Origin: Sipunculus nudus
Lineage: Eukaryota > Annelida > Sipuncula > Golfingiida > Sipunculidae
DNA: 64,000 bases
NCBI GenBank assembly: GCA_026874595.1
Contig: CM049317.1
Location: 74,530,618-74,594,617, forward strand
Direction: 5' to 3'
The position numbers were made by a program, and so were the translations under genes. Below the pieces are notes generated by a model, which saw only the letters and a list, made by a program, of their open reading frames with translations, was not told the DNA's origin and ran no database searches. This document shows positions 24,345-36,039 of the stretch, one piece after another. The stretch's first letter is position 1, and the number at the start of each line of letters is the position of its first letter.

Positions 24345-27285
24345 GAAAAATTATTCGTGAGTTCAATGGCAATATAATTATATACATTGTATATATATAT
24401 CTGGATTGGTCATCGCAGTCATTACAATTACATCCGCTAAGGAGGTTATGTTTTCACCCTTTTCTGCTCATTTTCGTTAAATTTTGGTTGGTTGGTTTGT
24501 CTGTTAGCAGGAATATATGTGCACGCAATTTTTATTAAATTTTCTGGAGGGATGTTACATACATCCATTGGCAAGGAAAACTCTCATTAATTATGCTTTC
24601 AGTTCGAATGTTTTGCCCTTACTTTGGGCATGTGCTCTGATTAGTGCTTTACTATTCTGCTCGTGCAACTTTTCATTAGCGCTAAATATAGGGATGGTCC
24701 TGGCAACAATGATTCGATATGTATGTTGGTCTGAGAAAATAAATCAGTACGATGGCATATTTATAATTAAATGAGCATACTTTGGCATTTAAAGTATAGG
24801 TTTGCCAACGATATATATCCGAACAACATAAAGTATGCTTTTATATGGTGCCGCCCGTCATATTTAGTTTTAGGCTATTCCAGATCTGCGGGGGTGTCAA
24901 CCATAAGAAGAGTTAATCCATTAATTCTTGAAAATTATAAAATTCAAAGTTAAAATTAAAAGTTAAAATTAAAAGTTCAAGCCTCTTCGGTGAAGAGGCA
25001 CTTCCTCCTCTGCCCCATATCTATAAACACCTGCAAAATTTGAGAACAGCTTATGTGTACTAGTAAAACTGCTTTCCATTTGAAAGACAGACGAAATTAG
25101 AACAAAAATGTAGGCCACTTAGTGCTAGTGCCATTGGTTGTAAGCCTTCTCCAAGATTCACATGTGTTACATTTAGTGGAAACCTTCCCAGGCATTCATG
25201 ATAAACGGCAGATAACATTTTGCGGATGGATGTAAAGTTTAAAGATTGGAAGTCATCTAAAAATATAAAATTCCAGTCATCTTGTGACCATATATATCGA
25301 AAAGCAACAAAATAAAAAAAATCAGCTGTTCTCATGTGAAAGCCGTAAACGGTATCATTTAAGGTGGTAGCAATCGAGAGAGAGAGACAGAGGGAGAGAA
25401 AGAGACAGAGAGACAGAAGGGGGGGGGGGGGTATGATTATAATACATTTGTATGTAAAATACAAAGGAAAATGTCTAGATTAACAGAAACAGGCTTGCAT
25501 GTGGCTTTTGGCGCATAAATTATTGATCTGGGACACTGTATATATATAGTAGTTTGTTAAGTTATAATTATTTATGAAGGCTTTAGTCGTACCTAGAACT
25601 ACCCAGCCCTGCTTTAACTTTAAATGATAGGGGTCTATTCCGATATCTTATACGTCTATTAAAGGGACATAATCAGGAGCTAAATTATAGCAAATTCTTT
25701 CACACTATCAGTTCACTTTTTGCTTTAAACAAATGTTTCCCAGCAAAACCATCCCAGCACACGGTCTCATTTCCTCGAATACGGCTGTTTAACACCATGT
25801 TATGGCTCTGCGTGTTGGTAAACGCAGTCTGTTTACCATAACAAGGCCACGTGACCGGAGGTCCGATAAAGAGGGGCAACAAGCTGTGTTTTACGCTCTT
25901 TACACAGCGCTTTACTCATAAGCCAACTACCTATATCGTAAGCGCTGTTTGTTATGACCTTGTATCCTGAATTTCTACACCAGAGGAGAGCACTGTGTTT
26001 TGGTCCAATCAGATGAGACCCTGTGCTGAAGACAACACGGTTTACCAGCAAACGAAGAATACACGGAGTCAATGTTGTTCATTTCGTTTTGAGTGACAGC
26101 TCATCGCACCGGTGACCGTTTGAAAAGGCCATAGGCTCAGAGAGAATTGCCCAACTCGTGGTTTCTGGGCGGAGCCTGATGCCTGTCGAATGTTTGTTGA
26201 CTTGCATTTGGTTGGCTGCTCGTCACATCAGCAGACAAGCCAATGTGCACCACCTGGTGTTTAAGTGCATCATAAACGGTCAAAGCAGGCAGCGCGAAAA
26301 TCTGTAGCTTCTTTAGAAGCTGCCTCTGGAGCGTAGCTGTGTTTTAGCCAGCAGAAACATACATTACAAATTTTGGGCCAAGTCAGACCGGGCATCTCCT
26401 GATTGACACATGTTTTGGCTCAGCGATGCCCACGGCCCCACGCGCTGTGTTTATGTTGACACCTTTCACCCGACCGGTCCACTGTTTTTAACATTTGTTT
26501 ATAGGAGAAAGCAAACGGTTTCAGGGCAATATTTTGGCAGGCACATATTTATTTTAAAGGGAAGAAGCTATTTTTCGTGTTAACTCAACAAGCTTTATTG
26601 GTGATCTTTAACTAAAGATAATCCCTTGAACCCTTTATAAAAACAGGAATAGAACGCCCCTCTCACCGCACACGGGCTATTAATTTCGTTTATATCCACC
26701 TGTTAATATTAATTGTGGGGGGGGGGGGGGGGGGGGGGTCAGCCATAATAATCCAATTACATTCAACAAGGACTTCTCCTAACAAACGAATAATCTGCAA
26801 AGGAAGTTTTGCAACTAGTGAACTTATAAACTTCCGCATATATGTAACCAACCACCTTAGGTTAATTATATATATTTTTTTTCGTTTGTCAACATTGCTG
26901 TGTTTACTAACAGCTTGTAGATAAACAATCTAACACATCCATCACAGAGGCGTTATAGGAACTTTTCTTAACAGGAAATACCTAGAATTCATTTATATGT
27001 ACTCAGAATACGCCTGTTATCGCAACAACAAAAAAATCATTAGGAAAGGTTGTTGAATAGATGGCTTTAATATCAGTAACACTGCTGCTTTTCTCGCAAA
27101 TAATGCTGTCAGGTTTACTGTAAGTTTTGTCCTTAATAATATTGCCAACCTGACATTACTCATTATGATTGAAATTAACACCAACAAAAATAAATACAAC
27201 CGAAATGTATATCTAATACTTCATAAAATCGTTCTTACTTATATCGCGTAGAAACTGATCATATATTAAGATTTATAATTGATAA
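24345..27285. other. Spacer with long G runs and a GC-richer candidate promoter zone
   Basis: A G run of about 13 lies at 25419-25431 beside a GAGAGACAGAG purine tract, and a G22 run lies at 26717-26738. Between them, 25700-26480 is visibly richer in GC and CG. It carries a CCAAT box (CCAATCAG at 26005), a second CCAAT at 26240 and a GC box (GGGCGGAGCC at 26167). It lies between the divergent zinc-finger genes and could be a TATA-less promoter, but no exon was identified. Confidence 0.4.
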
Positions 27286-28066
27286 TGTTACAGATGTCTG
27301 TGGGCAGGGATGTTCCATGTGTTATTGACATTTGGATCGTGTAGCACGCGTAGCTCGTTGCCATGACAGCATCGCCTGGCCGAGCCGGGCTGGCTAACGA
27401 GTGAACACTGACATGTAGAAACACAGCAATCTTGTTCTAGATGTTTCCTGTGACGCGTGTGTACTGTGTATAATGTATTGTTCTTTAGATTGTTCGGGAA
27501 ATGGAAAGTTCTCGGCTTTAGATGAGAAGCTATAAATAGGGGCTGTGTTTTAGAGCCGAGAGGAGAGAGGAGAGAAATACTCCAGCGGACAATGAAGCGT
27601 GTAAGTCAGTTGTGGACTTTTTCCTGTAATTGCGGCAATTATAGATTTTCTTCTAAATTTGTGACGGATTTTAATTAGTCTCTAGTTTGCTTTCGGGCTT
27701 ATAACAAGTACTTCGCTTTGGGACTACAACGGATTGATTTTGTGAATGAACTGGACTGTTATTCTCTGAGAAGATTTATGTGAACTGTTTATCTGGGTTG
27801 CACTTATAAAAGACTTGTTATCGCTGTGGCAGTGGTGGAATCCAGGCACTGTACACTTTATTTATGTACTAAGCTTGTATTGATTTGCTGTTGGACTATT
27901 GTTGTAGTGTGAAATTGTAATAATTTAGTGTATAGTAATGTTAGGATTGTTTTAAGATAAAATTATAATTATTTGTTAACAAAAAACACTGACTTCTTTA
28001 TTCATTCTCCTAGACATTTCACGCTGCCTAGTGTTACAGAATCTGATTTTTTTTATCTCCATAACA
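27286..28066 (+). mobile_element. LTR-like block with TATA box and primer-binding-site-like sequence
   Basis: The block begins TGTTACAG and ends CCATAACA, giving short inverted TG..CA termini. It holds TATAAATAGG at 27531 with a purine-rich GAGAGGAGAGAGGAGAG leader. The end is followed at 28071 by TTAGGCTCGTCCCG, reminiscent of the tRNA-Pro-type retroviral and Gypsy primer-binding site. No gag-like frame follows and no second LTR or flanking duplication was found. It may instead be the native promoter and first exon of ZNF gene 2. Confidence 0.35.
27531..27606 (+). promoter_or_regulatory. Candidate core promoter and first exon of ZNF gene 2
   Basis: TATAAATAGG at 27531-27540 predicts initiation near 27560. 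The sequence then reads to ATGAAGCGT at 27592-27600, followed by a perfect donor GTAAGT. The next good acceptor in gene orientation is TTTGTATTTCAG ending at 30093. Joining them would give a 13-codon upstream frame that ends just after the main ATG. The link between this exon and the gene is inferred, since the promoter may belong to the LTR-like block. Confidence 0.35.
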
Positions 28067-30093
28067 AAATTTAGGCTCGTCCCGACTACGTGATCTGTTG
28101 ATATTAGGTTCCGTAACAATAAGTAAAAGACGATGAACTCTTTATCCGGCCGATTACAAGATCAATGAAATTTGCGGCCTTTGACAGTATTGCCACCTGG
28201 CGGATGCTGAGAGCGTGAGATGTACGGTGATGATTTCTCTCGGGTGCTTACGGTAAATTCATGTTTGTAAACAGATCATTGAGCAAAGCTATCACTGCAG
28301 CGGACATCTTTTGGTTGGAAACTGTGTCACAGGTTGGTTAACTGTTTTCTCGGTAAAAAAGCCAAGAATCATGATTAGCATGGTCAGTTATAAATTTCTG
28401 TGTCTGTAATAGTACATAAAAAACGTTCTTTACGGTCAACACGGTATTAGCCTGGGCGATATTGAAGGGAGAGGGTTTGTGTTCTGGGAAGTTGACCACC
28501 TGACAGATGTGCCCTATTAATTGACTGTTTATGTACAAACCCCGTACCCGCCCTGGCTCAGTGTGACAGATAATATGACATTGTGAGGTATGTCATTTGA
28601 TTATTGTTAGCCATTGTGGACTTGCACAGAATAAAACCACACTGAACTTTGTATTTAATGGGAATAAAACTTACATAACCTCCTCAGAATTTAAGATAAG
28701 TTGGAGCACGCTCTGATTTTGGTCCACAAGTTGGAAAGTAAAAAATAAATAAAACGTCTCTCCTACCTTTCACATATCAAACTCCCGTGTATTCAAGTAG
28801 ATGTTCCTTCATCATTTTCAACTAAACTGACATGAAATACCACTAAATATAATAAGTTGCCTGAGACCGGAAAACGATCCTAGTCTTAATTATGATCAGA
28901 AGTCATACAAATAACTAACCGGGCCACAAAGACAAAATACTGGTTGGGATGATTTTGGTTTCTTTATAGCTACAAGCTATCTCTTGATTAATTAGGGAAA
29001 GCTAAATTTGATATTATGTCCTGTGAAAAATATTATGACAAACAACCTACATATAACATGTAACATAAATTTCATTATACCAGTACTTAAGTATTGTATA
29101 TAATAATTCATATATAATTATGTAATATTGATTTGATAAATTTATATACACATTATATAATGTCTGGCACCTTTGTTTTTTTGTTTCTGGGGAATGAATT
29201 TGAATTCATATGAATAATAAGGAAATATAAAATAGTATATTTGATCTTGAAATAACATACCATCACAAAGTGTGTGTGACACAGCTCATGAGGCATGCTT
29301 TACAAGTTCAAGAGGCACACAAGTAAGGCACAAAATCAACCCAGGACAGTTATGAGATCTGCTTTATTCTGAAATATCATTGAGCATACAATTAAGCTGA
29401 GGGATGTGCTGTATGTCCTCCTCAAGTTTGAATGCCAACCTCTTCATTATATTTTGTACAATAATTAGACCTATACAAGTCAATATGTACAATTAAATGA
29501 CTCTGGTACATTTTGAGTTATGACACAGCAAATTATGCATCTTAATATCCTAACGAGGTAGTATTGGTATTACTTTTATTATTAACATAATTTAGGTTTC
29601 TAGAAAAATATATTTTTCCATCTGAGGGACGTGCTGTCCTCCTCAAGTTTGAATGCCAGAGTGGTGTCACCTGACATTTGAACACTTCAGTATCCCCACT
29701 ACAGGTGGTTTAACAACTTAAAAGAATAACCAATGAAAAAAGTTCACAGAAAAATGCTTCACCTGATAAGCCAATTAAATTAAGAGTTACTAAACCAACG
29801 TTACCAGACCAGAAAACAAGAATTACTTAATGGACAGAAGAACTTAAGCAAGTAAGGGTACAAGCCCACATTAAATGCACATTGTAAGATATCCATGGAT
29901 AATACAGGGACCATTCTGGTTGGTCTGAATACTGAAGGAACATGAGTAAATTTGTATAATAATTTTTGTTTCATCAGCAAATATAAGCTTGTATGTTGAC
30001 AAAACTGCAATGTAACTTGCCCAACTTATGACTCACATGTACAATTTCAAATTCAGTTTCCAGTTAATATGAACCCCTTGTTTTGTATTTCAG
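28067..30093. other. Region upstream of ZNF gene 2 coding exon (probable intron)
   Basis: No coding evidence. CTGAGGGAYGTGCTGT and CCTCCTCAAGTTTGAATGCC occur together at about 29398-29435 and again at 29621-29658, a short direct repeat. Confidence 0.4.
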
Positions 30094-30095
30094 AA

Positions 30096-30107
30096 ATGTG
30101 GGTCTGA
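30096..30107 (+). promoter_or_regulatory. Minimal upstream ORF (Met-Trp-Val-stop) before ZNF gene 2 start
   Basis: ATGTGGGTCTGA begins two bases after the splice acceptor at 30093 and ends six bases before the main ATG at 30114. A uORF this close normally lowers reinitiation at the main start. It matters only if exon 2 begins at 30094, as the acceptor TTTGTATTTCAG suggests. Confidence 0.4.
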
Positions 30108-30113
30108 CAGAAA

Positions 30114-33100
30114 ATGGAGCCATTGAATGACAAGTTAAAGAAACTACTTGCTGATGTAGTGATAAAGTTTTGTCAGACACATGCTCTCTACAGAGAGGAG
30201 TTAAAGATCCATGGGACCATTGTTGTAACCACCGATTGTTCATCCATCTTTGTTACCCAGTTGTTTGAACAACATCAGAGACAGGAAGTTGAACCTGCTT
30301 CCTCCACAGCTGATGTGAAACATAATGAAGGGTGAGTCAGATCATCTACAAGTTACCTCAAGGCAGACAGAGACCTTATGTTAAGGCAGTCACTTCAGAT
30401 TTCTTGACCAATACAAATTGGTTCATGCAGTCTTTTACTCCCTCAGAGATAACTTTAGTTACAGGAAGCTGGTTCTGTAGGTTCTATACAGATAAAACAA
30501 ACCAGGTTCTTAGGTACACACCTTTGGTGTAAGAAGCAGTCACTGATTCAGTGATACACAGATTCAAGTTTGGTTTCCAGAAAAATATACATTGGTTTAA
30601 GAAAAGGCTGACCCAGTTATATTCCAAAATCTTCTCTGATGCAAGTGAACCAGTTGGATAGCACTTTTAATTAGCCAAATCTGTCAGCTGAGTGCTTAGA
30701 CCAATCAGTTACTTTTGATATTAAGTCTACCCAATTAAATATTTTGATCCCAGTAAGTTCAGTCATTCAGTTAGTAATGGTACCCCAATTTGAGATGAAA
30801 GTTATCCACTGAAGTATAATGAATGTTTGTTTTGTGTAAATTCAGGTCAGCACCACTTTGCAGTGAGACCCATAAGACCAACTGTAGTACCCATGGGGGA
30901 TCAGATCTCGTACCATCAACTGGTGCAGCCCCCCAGTGGCACATAAGAACACCACAGCTGCATGGGTCGTCGAGAAGGAAAGGAACATTACAGGGAACCT
31001 CAGCCCGGGAATTCAACAACTGGAATAACCGCAGGCAATCTGCCCCAACTGTACTGTCAGGATCCAAAGGGTAATAATTACACTGAATCAATAGGGAGGA
31101 AAACAAAATTGGTTCTCGGCTACCATGTGTGACAGTTTTGGCCCCCCCCCCCCCCCCGTCCACTCTGCTCCCTCACCACCCAATCAAAAATATATACTTT
31201 GATTTTCAGTAGAAAATTAATTTTATTTTATTAGCTCAGCCGAATTATAGTGAATTAGTGATGGCACTTTGTCCATCATCTGTCTGGCCAGCCATTAACA
31301 AGGCTCATTTTGAAACCATTGGATCTACAAGTCCAAAATTCTGCATACAGTTGCATGTCCCAAAGTTCTCCTACCAAACCTAAAACTAGGTCACTGCAAC
31401 TTCATTCCTTCAAGAAATGAAGGGAAAACCTCAATTTTCCATTTAAATCCTATTGTTACACTTCAAGACTGCCTAGTATCAAAACAAATGGAGTTGTTTT
31501 GTTTATATTAAGCACAACTATTCTTCTATATGTGTCCTATGAAATTCCTAGACATTAGGTCTATATTGCATTATTTGTAGAAGTTGTGAGCCAAAAGACA
31601 ATGTATATTTTAAAAATATCATTATAATTTTTATAATATCAAAAATAATTTTCTCTATTCAAAGGATGCATAAAATAGATGAAAGTTATAATTTTCTCTA
31701 TTAAAAAGATGCATAAAATAGATGAAAGTTATAATTTTCTCTATTCAATTCATTATTATTCTTTAGTTTTGCTACATTTTGGATTTTGTGTTGTAGGGCT
31801 AACAATGATTTAAGTACACATTTAAATGTGTCAGGGTTGGGGCCAGGTACAAGTGAAAGTACCCAGGTACAGGTACTTGTGAATTGGCCAGGTACAGGTA
31901 CAGGTACTTGATTTTCACAGAGTACCTAGGTACAGGTACAGGTACTTTAGAAAGTACCTAGTACCTACAGGTACAGGTACATTTATTTGAGGATCACTTC
32001 AAAGACGTTTTTACAGCATATATTTATGTATATGCAAGTTAACATGCCTTTTTTCTATCCAACACCACCAAAGTCGTTTGCTAAAGTATATTTTTTAAAA
32101 CTCATTAACTGTATTGCACCATACGTTCACAAAAATGATATGTAAGTGTATTAAAAGTCCATTAAGTGCACCAAGTAGTAAATGACACCATACATTCACA
32201 AACATGAAATTCAAGTCTACTGAAAGTACTAGTAAGTACACCAAGTACAGTAAGACAGGGATTATTCGGAAACCATACTTCACAAACAGGATATTTGTGT
32301 ACTATATGGTCAATAAGTGCACCAAGTATAGTATAATCAAATAATTTGCTTAATAAGTGGTTACAGCTGATTCCACACATGTGACCATTCTGGAGGTATG
32401 ATAACAATTCAATTCATGAGCAGTTGATCACACTGATGGCTTGCTGATTATTTTACACTACAGGTAACAAAATTTAATACTAAAAGAGAAAAAAAATTAA
32501 AAAAAATGAAAATATGAAAATGTACCTGGAGTACCTTGTACAAGGTACAGGTACAAGGTACTTCCTACTCATGACTGGCAGGTACAGGTACTCCGAAATG
32601 TGTATCTAGGTACAGGTACAGGTACAGGTACTCCGAAATGTGTATCTAGGTACAGGTACAGGTACAGGTACCAGTACCTGGCCGCAACCCTGAAATGTGT
32701 CCACAAAGTGATGTATTGCTATAAAAGTAGGTAGCATTTAATTCATAACTCTTAAGGCTTGCTAGGCCTTAGGATGCATACCACTGGTACACTTAATCAA
32801 GAATAATGGACAAACTTTCCTGGAATTCAATCTTTAGCTCAGTTGGCCAATTTAAACTGTATAAAAATATTAATTACATTAACACATTTTTTGTTTATCA
32901 AATGTATCCTTTCATATAACTCTTAGGCCCAACACCTTTTTTCCTTATTGCATGATTAATGGTTTTCACATTAGTTGACTTTCACTGAGCTGTCTAATAA
33001 GATCACATGTAAATTAAGTGCACCTTTGGCCAGTCCTGTGTGTAGTCTTATTTTACAGGTTTCACCTTATAATGTTAAACCAGTATGACCTAAAATCCTC

Positions 33101-34535
33101 TGTCCTTTTTAGTGTCAACCGTGGCATGCCCACCAGGTACCTACAGTGGCCAACGCAGAGCGTAGGAGAGACTGCCATTATCTGTGACTCGGATGATGAC
33201 GGAAGTCTGTGGGCATCCGACGGAACACGTGGAAGTGAGTGCAGCAAGAGCTACTGGTACAAACCAGGAGAGACTGTTTTCCCTGGGTATGAGAGAAGAC
33301 TTGGTAACAGAGCAGCAGGAAGATTAAATGGACCAAATTCCTCAGAGAGGGATGTGATATCACGTTCTTCTTGCCGTCGGCAAAGTTCGCGAGAAAAAGA
33401 CACTTCACAGTACAGCACTGATATTACGCAGCATCATATGCCAAATCCAAAAGATAACAGGGAGAGCCAGGTTATAAACCACGATAAACCTGACGATTCT
33501 TGTCAGATGATTGTTATCGCTGATAACAATCATCAGTACCAACCAGGCAGGGTGTCACATGACACAGGTGAGGCTAAACATCATCCCACACCTGGACAGC
33601 ATGTAAATACCACCCCTTGTAGTACTGCCAATGTGATGGGAACAAAGGACACAGTTGAGGAGCAGTGTGAGTACATGTTAGAACCGGTGACAGACATTAA
33701 ACAAGAAATGCTCACAGACTCTGTACAAAACCAGCACCTGAATATCTGCGGTGAAGAAAACCCTGCTGAGCATGATATGGCAGCAAATTTAGAAAATGAA
33801 AATAATAACCAGGAAATATCACCAAGATCTGATACTCAGCAGCAAAGTTCAGTCAGTCAGCCTCGGTTAAATGTTGGTTCTGGTGCTGCTACAAAAAGTA
33901 TTTCATGTGACCCCAACCACCCGCAGACGTTATTTATAAAGCAGGAGCCATCAGAAAATGTTCTTGACACCGATGGAGGAAATACATCAGCAAAACCAAT
34001 GAGCAAGTCTCCTGTGACCACATCACAAGAAAATGCTTCTGTCACTGCTGTAAGACACTGGTTGTCAATGGCAACCCCATCTGCATCACTGCCGCAAATG
34101 TCAGCATACCCAGCATCATCAGTCGATCTGATCCTTGGCGTTGATGCTGCAAAAGGAGGGACGTGTGCAAATCTACGTATGCCAGGGAGAGTGAATGAGT
34201 CTCAGAGATCAGTGGCACTATCGTCAACGAGAAGACACAAGGCAGTGGCCAAAAGTAGTACAGGTTTCGGTTTGTACAAGTGTCCATATTGCGTGAAATC
34301 GTATCGCTTCAGCATCAGTTTGAAACGCCACATAGAGACACGCCACCTGGGGAGAAGGTACAAATGTAAACATTGTGACAATATGTTTGACTCGATTGCA
34401 GGGCTGAGTTCTCACACCCGCATCAAACACCACCAGATGATGAGGTTTGAGTGTAACGTTTGCGGGATGCGTTTCAACACCAGCAGTGCCATGGGTCAAC
34501 ATGTCACGCGGCTTCACGGCATCCTGCCCACGTGA
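30114..34535 (+). CDS. C2H2 zinc-finger protein, 3 fingers, 621 aa, three coding exons (ZNF gene 2)
   Basis: Coding exons are 30114-30331 (exon from 30094), 30846-31070 and 33113-34535. The junctions are AAGG/GTGAGT, TTCAG/GTCAGC, AAAGG/GTAATA and TTTTTAG/TGTCAA. Both introns split a glycine codon, and the sum is 1866 nt, exactly 622 codons including TGA. Residues 1-53 form a conserved N-terminal motif (EELK, GT, VTQ) shared with the gene at 9777. The middle is long, polar and probably disordered, with two sumoylation-like motifs (IKQE). Three C2H2 fingers sit at the C-terminus: C538/C541/H554/H559, C566/C569/H582/H587 and C595/C598/H611/H616. The first finger (CPYCVKSYRF) resembles fingers 1 and 4 of the paralogue. 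It is probably a nuclear DNA-binding regulator with unknown target. The start ATG has A at -3 and G at +4. Confidence 0.85.
31142..31157. repeat. C16 homopolymer
   Basis: Sixteen C in a row inside intron 2 of ZNF gene 2, 71 bp after the exon. Confidence 0.9.
31232..31600 (+). repeat. Divergent fragment of family A repeat
   Basis: It begins TTAGCTCAGCCGAATTATAG and contains TTTTGAAACCATTGGATC, AAAATTCTGCATACAG, GTTACACTTCAAGACTGCC and TAGTATCAAAAC in the same order as the start of the copies at 37641 and 61754. It lies in the last intron of ZNF gene 2. Confidence 0.65.
31647..31752. repeat. Two-copy direct repeat, about 52 bp
   Basis: ATAATTTTCTCTATT, then GATGCATAAAATAGATGAAA, is repeated twice with a third partial start. 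Confidence 0.7.
31832..32692. mobile_element. Nonautonomous hAT-type element with 8-bp target duplication
   Basis: Left end CAGGGTTGGGGCCAGGTAC; right end GTACCTGGCCGCAACCCTG. They are inverted repeats of 19 bp with one mismatch. AAATGTGT flanks both sides (31824-31831 and 32693-32700), the 8-bp duplication characteristic of hAT transposons. The interior is rich in GGTACA hexamers near both ends, with an AT-rich centre. There is no transposase frame. The element is 861 bp and sits in the last intron of ZNF gene 2. Confidence 0.85.
33113..34535 (+). CDS. Terminal coding exon of ZNF gene 2 with the finger triplet
   Basis: This 1423-nt exon encodes residues 148-621. The open frame extends about 95 nt upstream of the acceptor, but TGTCCTTTTTAG at 33101-33112 is a good polypyrimidine/AG site and its phase matches the previous exon. 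The translation upstream of 33113 is therefore intronic. The coding part is polar and Q/N/S-rich until about residue 535, then becomes the three fingers and a short tail GILPT. Confidence 0.8.
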
Positions 34536-35304
34536 AGTGTCATTGTTATGGACTTGTGTTATTTTGTTATCTACATGTTTGTTGAGTGTTTTGTGAATGT
34601 CTGAAGTGTCTGTTGTTATATTCATTTGTCTCATGTTGCACATTTTATATAACATGTCATATCCGTCACTGGTTCATATTCTCAAACAGTGACATCTCCA
34701 TCTTATGAGATGGCTAGGGGTATATAGAAGCATGATTCATTTGGTTGATGCAGGCTTTTGCAAGATTGGATTATCCATGAGGTTAAGCTTCACTCTGGTA
34801 GACCCCTGAAACATCTTATGCAGCACTTAGGTCCTTTTGGCCTTTGTGTACTCTAAATATTAATCAGGCATATTATTGAGTAATATATAAGACATATAAC
34901 GAGTGGTATCTTGCTGGACAAGGGTAAGGGATTAGTTTTAAATCATGGTAAATAATATTTACAATGACACCAAAACTGCCCTTCAGCACCATCTGGTGCC
35001 TGTTTTATGAAACAGTTAATTGCTGTTAATATTTTTTTTCAATTGATGATTGTACAACAATGCCCACCACAATGCCCACCTGATTTTCAGTGACATTTTT
35101 CTCAAATTTATTTCCTTGGAAAATCAACAAATTTTTATCACACAATGTAGAGTGGAAATTTATATTATTAATATAAATCAGAGCTCCAGAAATGATGTCA
35201 AGTTAAGTTTTATCAGTAATTATAGGAGATCAAGTGGTTGTGTGCCAATTTTTGATTGAAAGTGATGCGGAAAACCTTTGTGATTTCATCTCTGAGTATC
35301 ATCA
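34536..35304 (+). other. Probable 3' UTR / downstream region of ZNF gene 2
   Basis: No AATAAA is seen between the stop codon and the minisatellite at 35305. The first one found is at 36095-36100, beyond the repeat. Either the transcript uses a variant signal here or its 3' UTR runs through the minisatellite. No other coding evidence is present. Confidence 0.35.
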
Positions 35305-36036
35305 TATGGATCTAGTTTAAGATACAGTTATCTTCATGTGGATCTAGTTTAAGATATGGTTATCTTCATGTGGATCTAGTTTAAGATACAGTTATCTTCA
35401 TGTGGATCTAGTTTAAGATACAGTTATCTTCATGTGGATCTAGTTTAAGATACGGTTATCTTCATGTGGATCTAGTATAAGATACAGTTATCTTCATGTG
35501 GATCTAGTTTAAGATACAGTTATCTTCATGTGGATCTAGTTTAAGATACGGTTATCTTCATGTGGATTTAGTATAAGATACAGTTATCTTCATGTGGATC
35601 TAGTTTAAGATACAGTTATCTTCATGTGGATCTAGTTTAAGATACGGTTATCTTCATGTGGATCTAGTTTAAGATACAGTTATCTTCATGTGGATCTAGT
35701 TTAAGATACAGTTATCTTCATGTGGATCTAGTATAAGATACAGTTATCTTCATGTGGATCTAGTTTAAGATACGGTTATCTTCATGTGGATCTAGTATAA
35801 GATACAGTTATCTTCATGTGGATCTAGTTTAAGATACAGTTATCTTCATGTGGATCTAGTTTAAGATACGGTTATCTTCATGTGGATCTAGTATAAAATA
35901 CAGTTATCTTCATGTGGATCTAGTTTAAGATACAGTTATCTTCATGTGGATCTAGTTTAAGATACAGTTATCTTCATGTGGATCTAGTTTAAGATACAGT
36001 TATCTTCATGTGGATCTAGTTTAAGATACGGTTATC
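35305..36036. repeat. 32-bp minisatellite, about 23 copies, with higher-order pattern
   Basis: The monomer contains GATACAGTTATCTTCATG and GTGGATCTAGTTTAA. I counted 23 copies. Three variants (AGTTTAA-GATACAG, AGTTTAA-GATACGG, AGTATAA-GATACAG) recur in blocks of three in part of the array. There are no unique spacers. It lies 770 bp downstream of the ZNF gene 2 stop and before the first AATAAA (36095), so it may be transcribed in the 3' UTR. Confidence 0.95.
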
Positions 36037-36039
36037 AGC

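Noticed and set aside
24517-24774. 85-codon frame with hydrophobic stretches
   Set aside because: No domain, no neighbouring exons, and the composition is what AT-rich DNA gives by chance.
25060-25464. 134-codon open frame on the minus strand
   Set aside because: Starts in a purine-tract simple repeat, has no recognisable domain and no supporting splice or start context. Chance openness is the simpler explanation.
33018-33112. Upstream extension of the ZNF gene 2 last exon with its own ATG
   Set aside because: A good acceptor at 33111-33112 matches the phase of the preceding exon, and the paralogue N-terminus is encoded at 30114.
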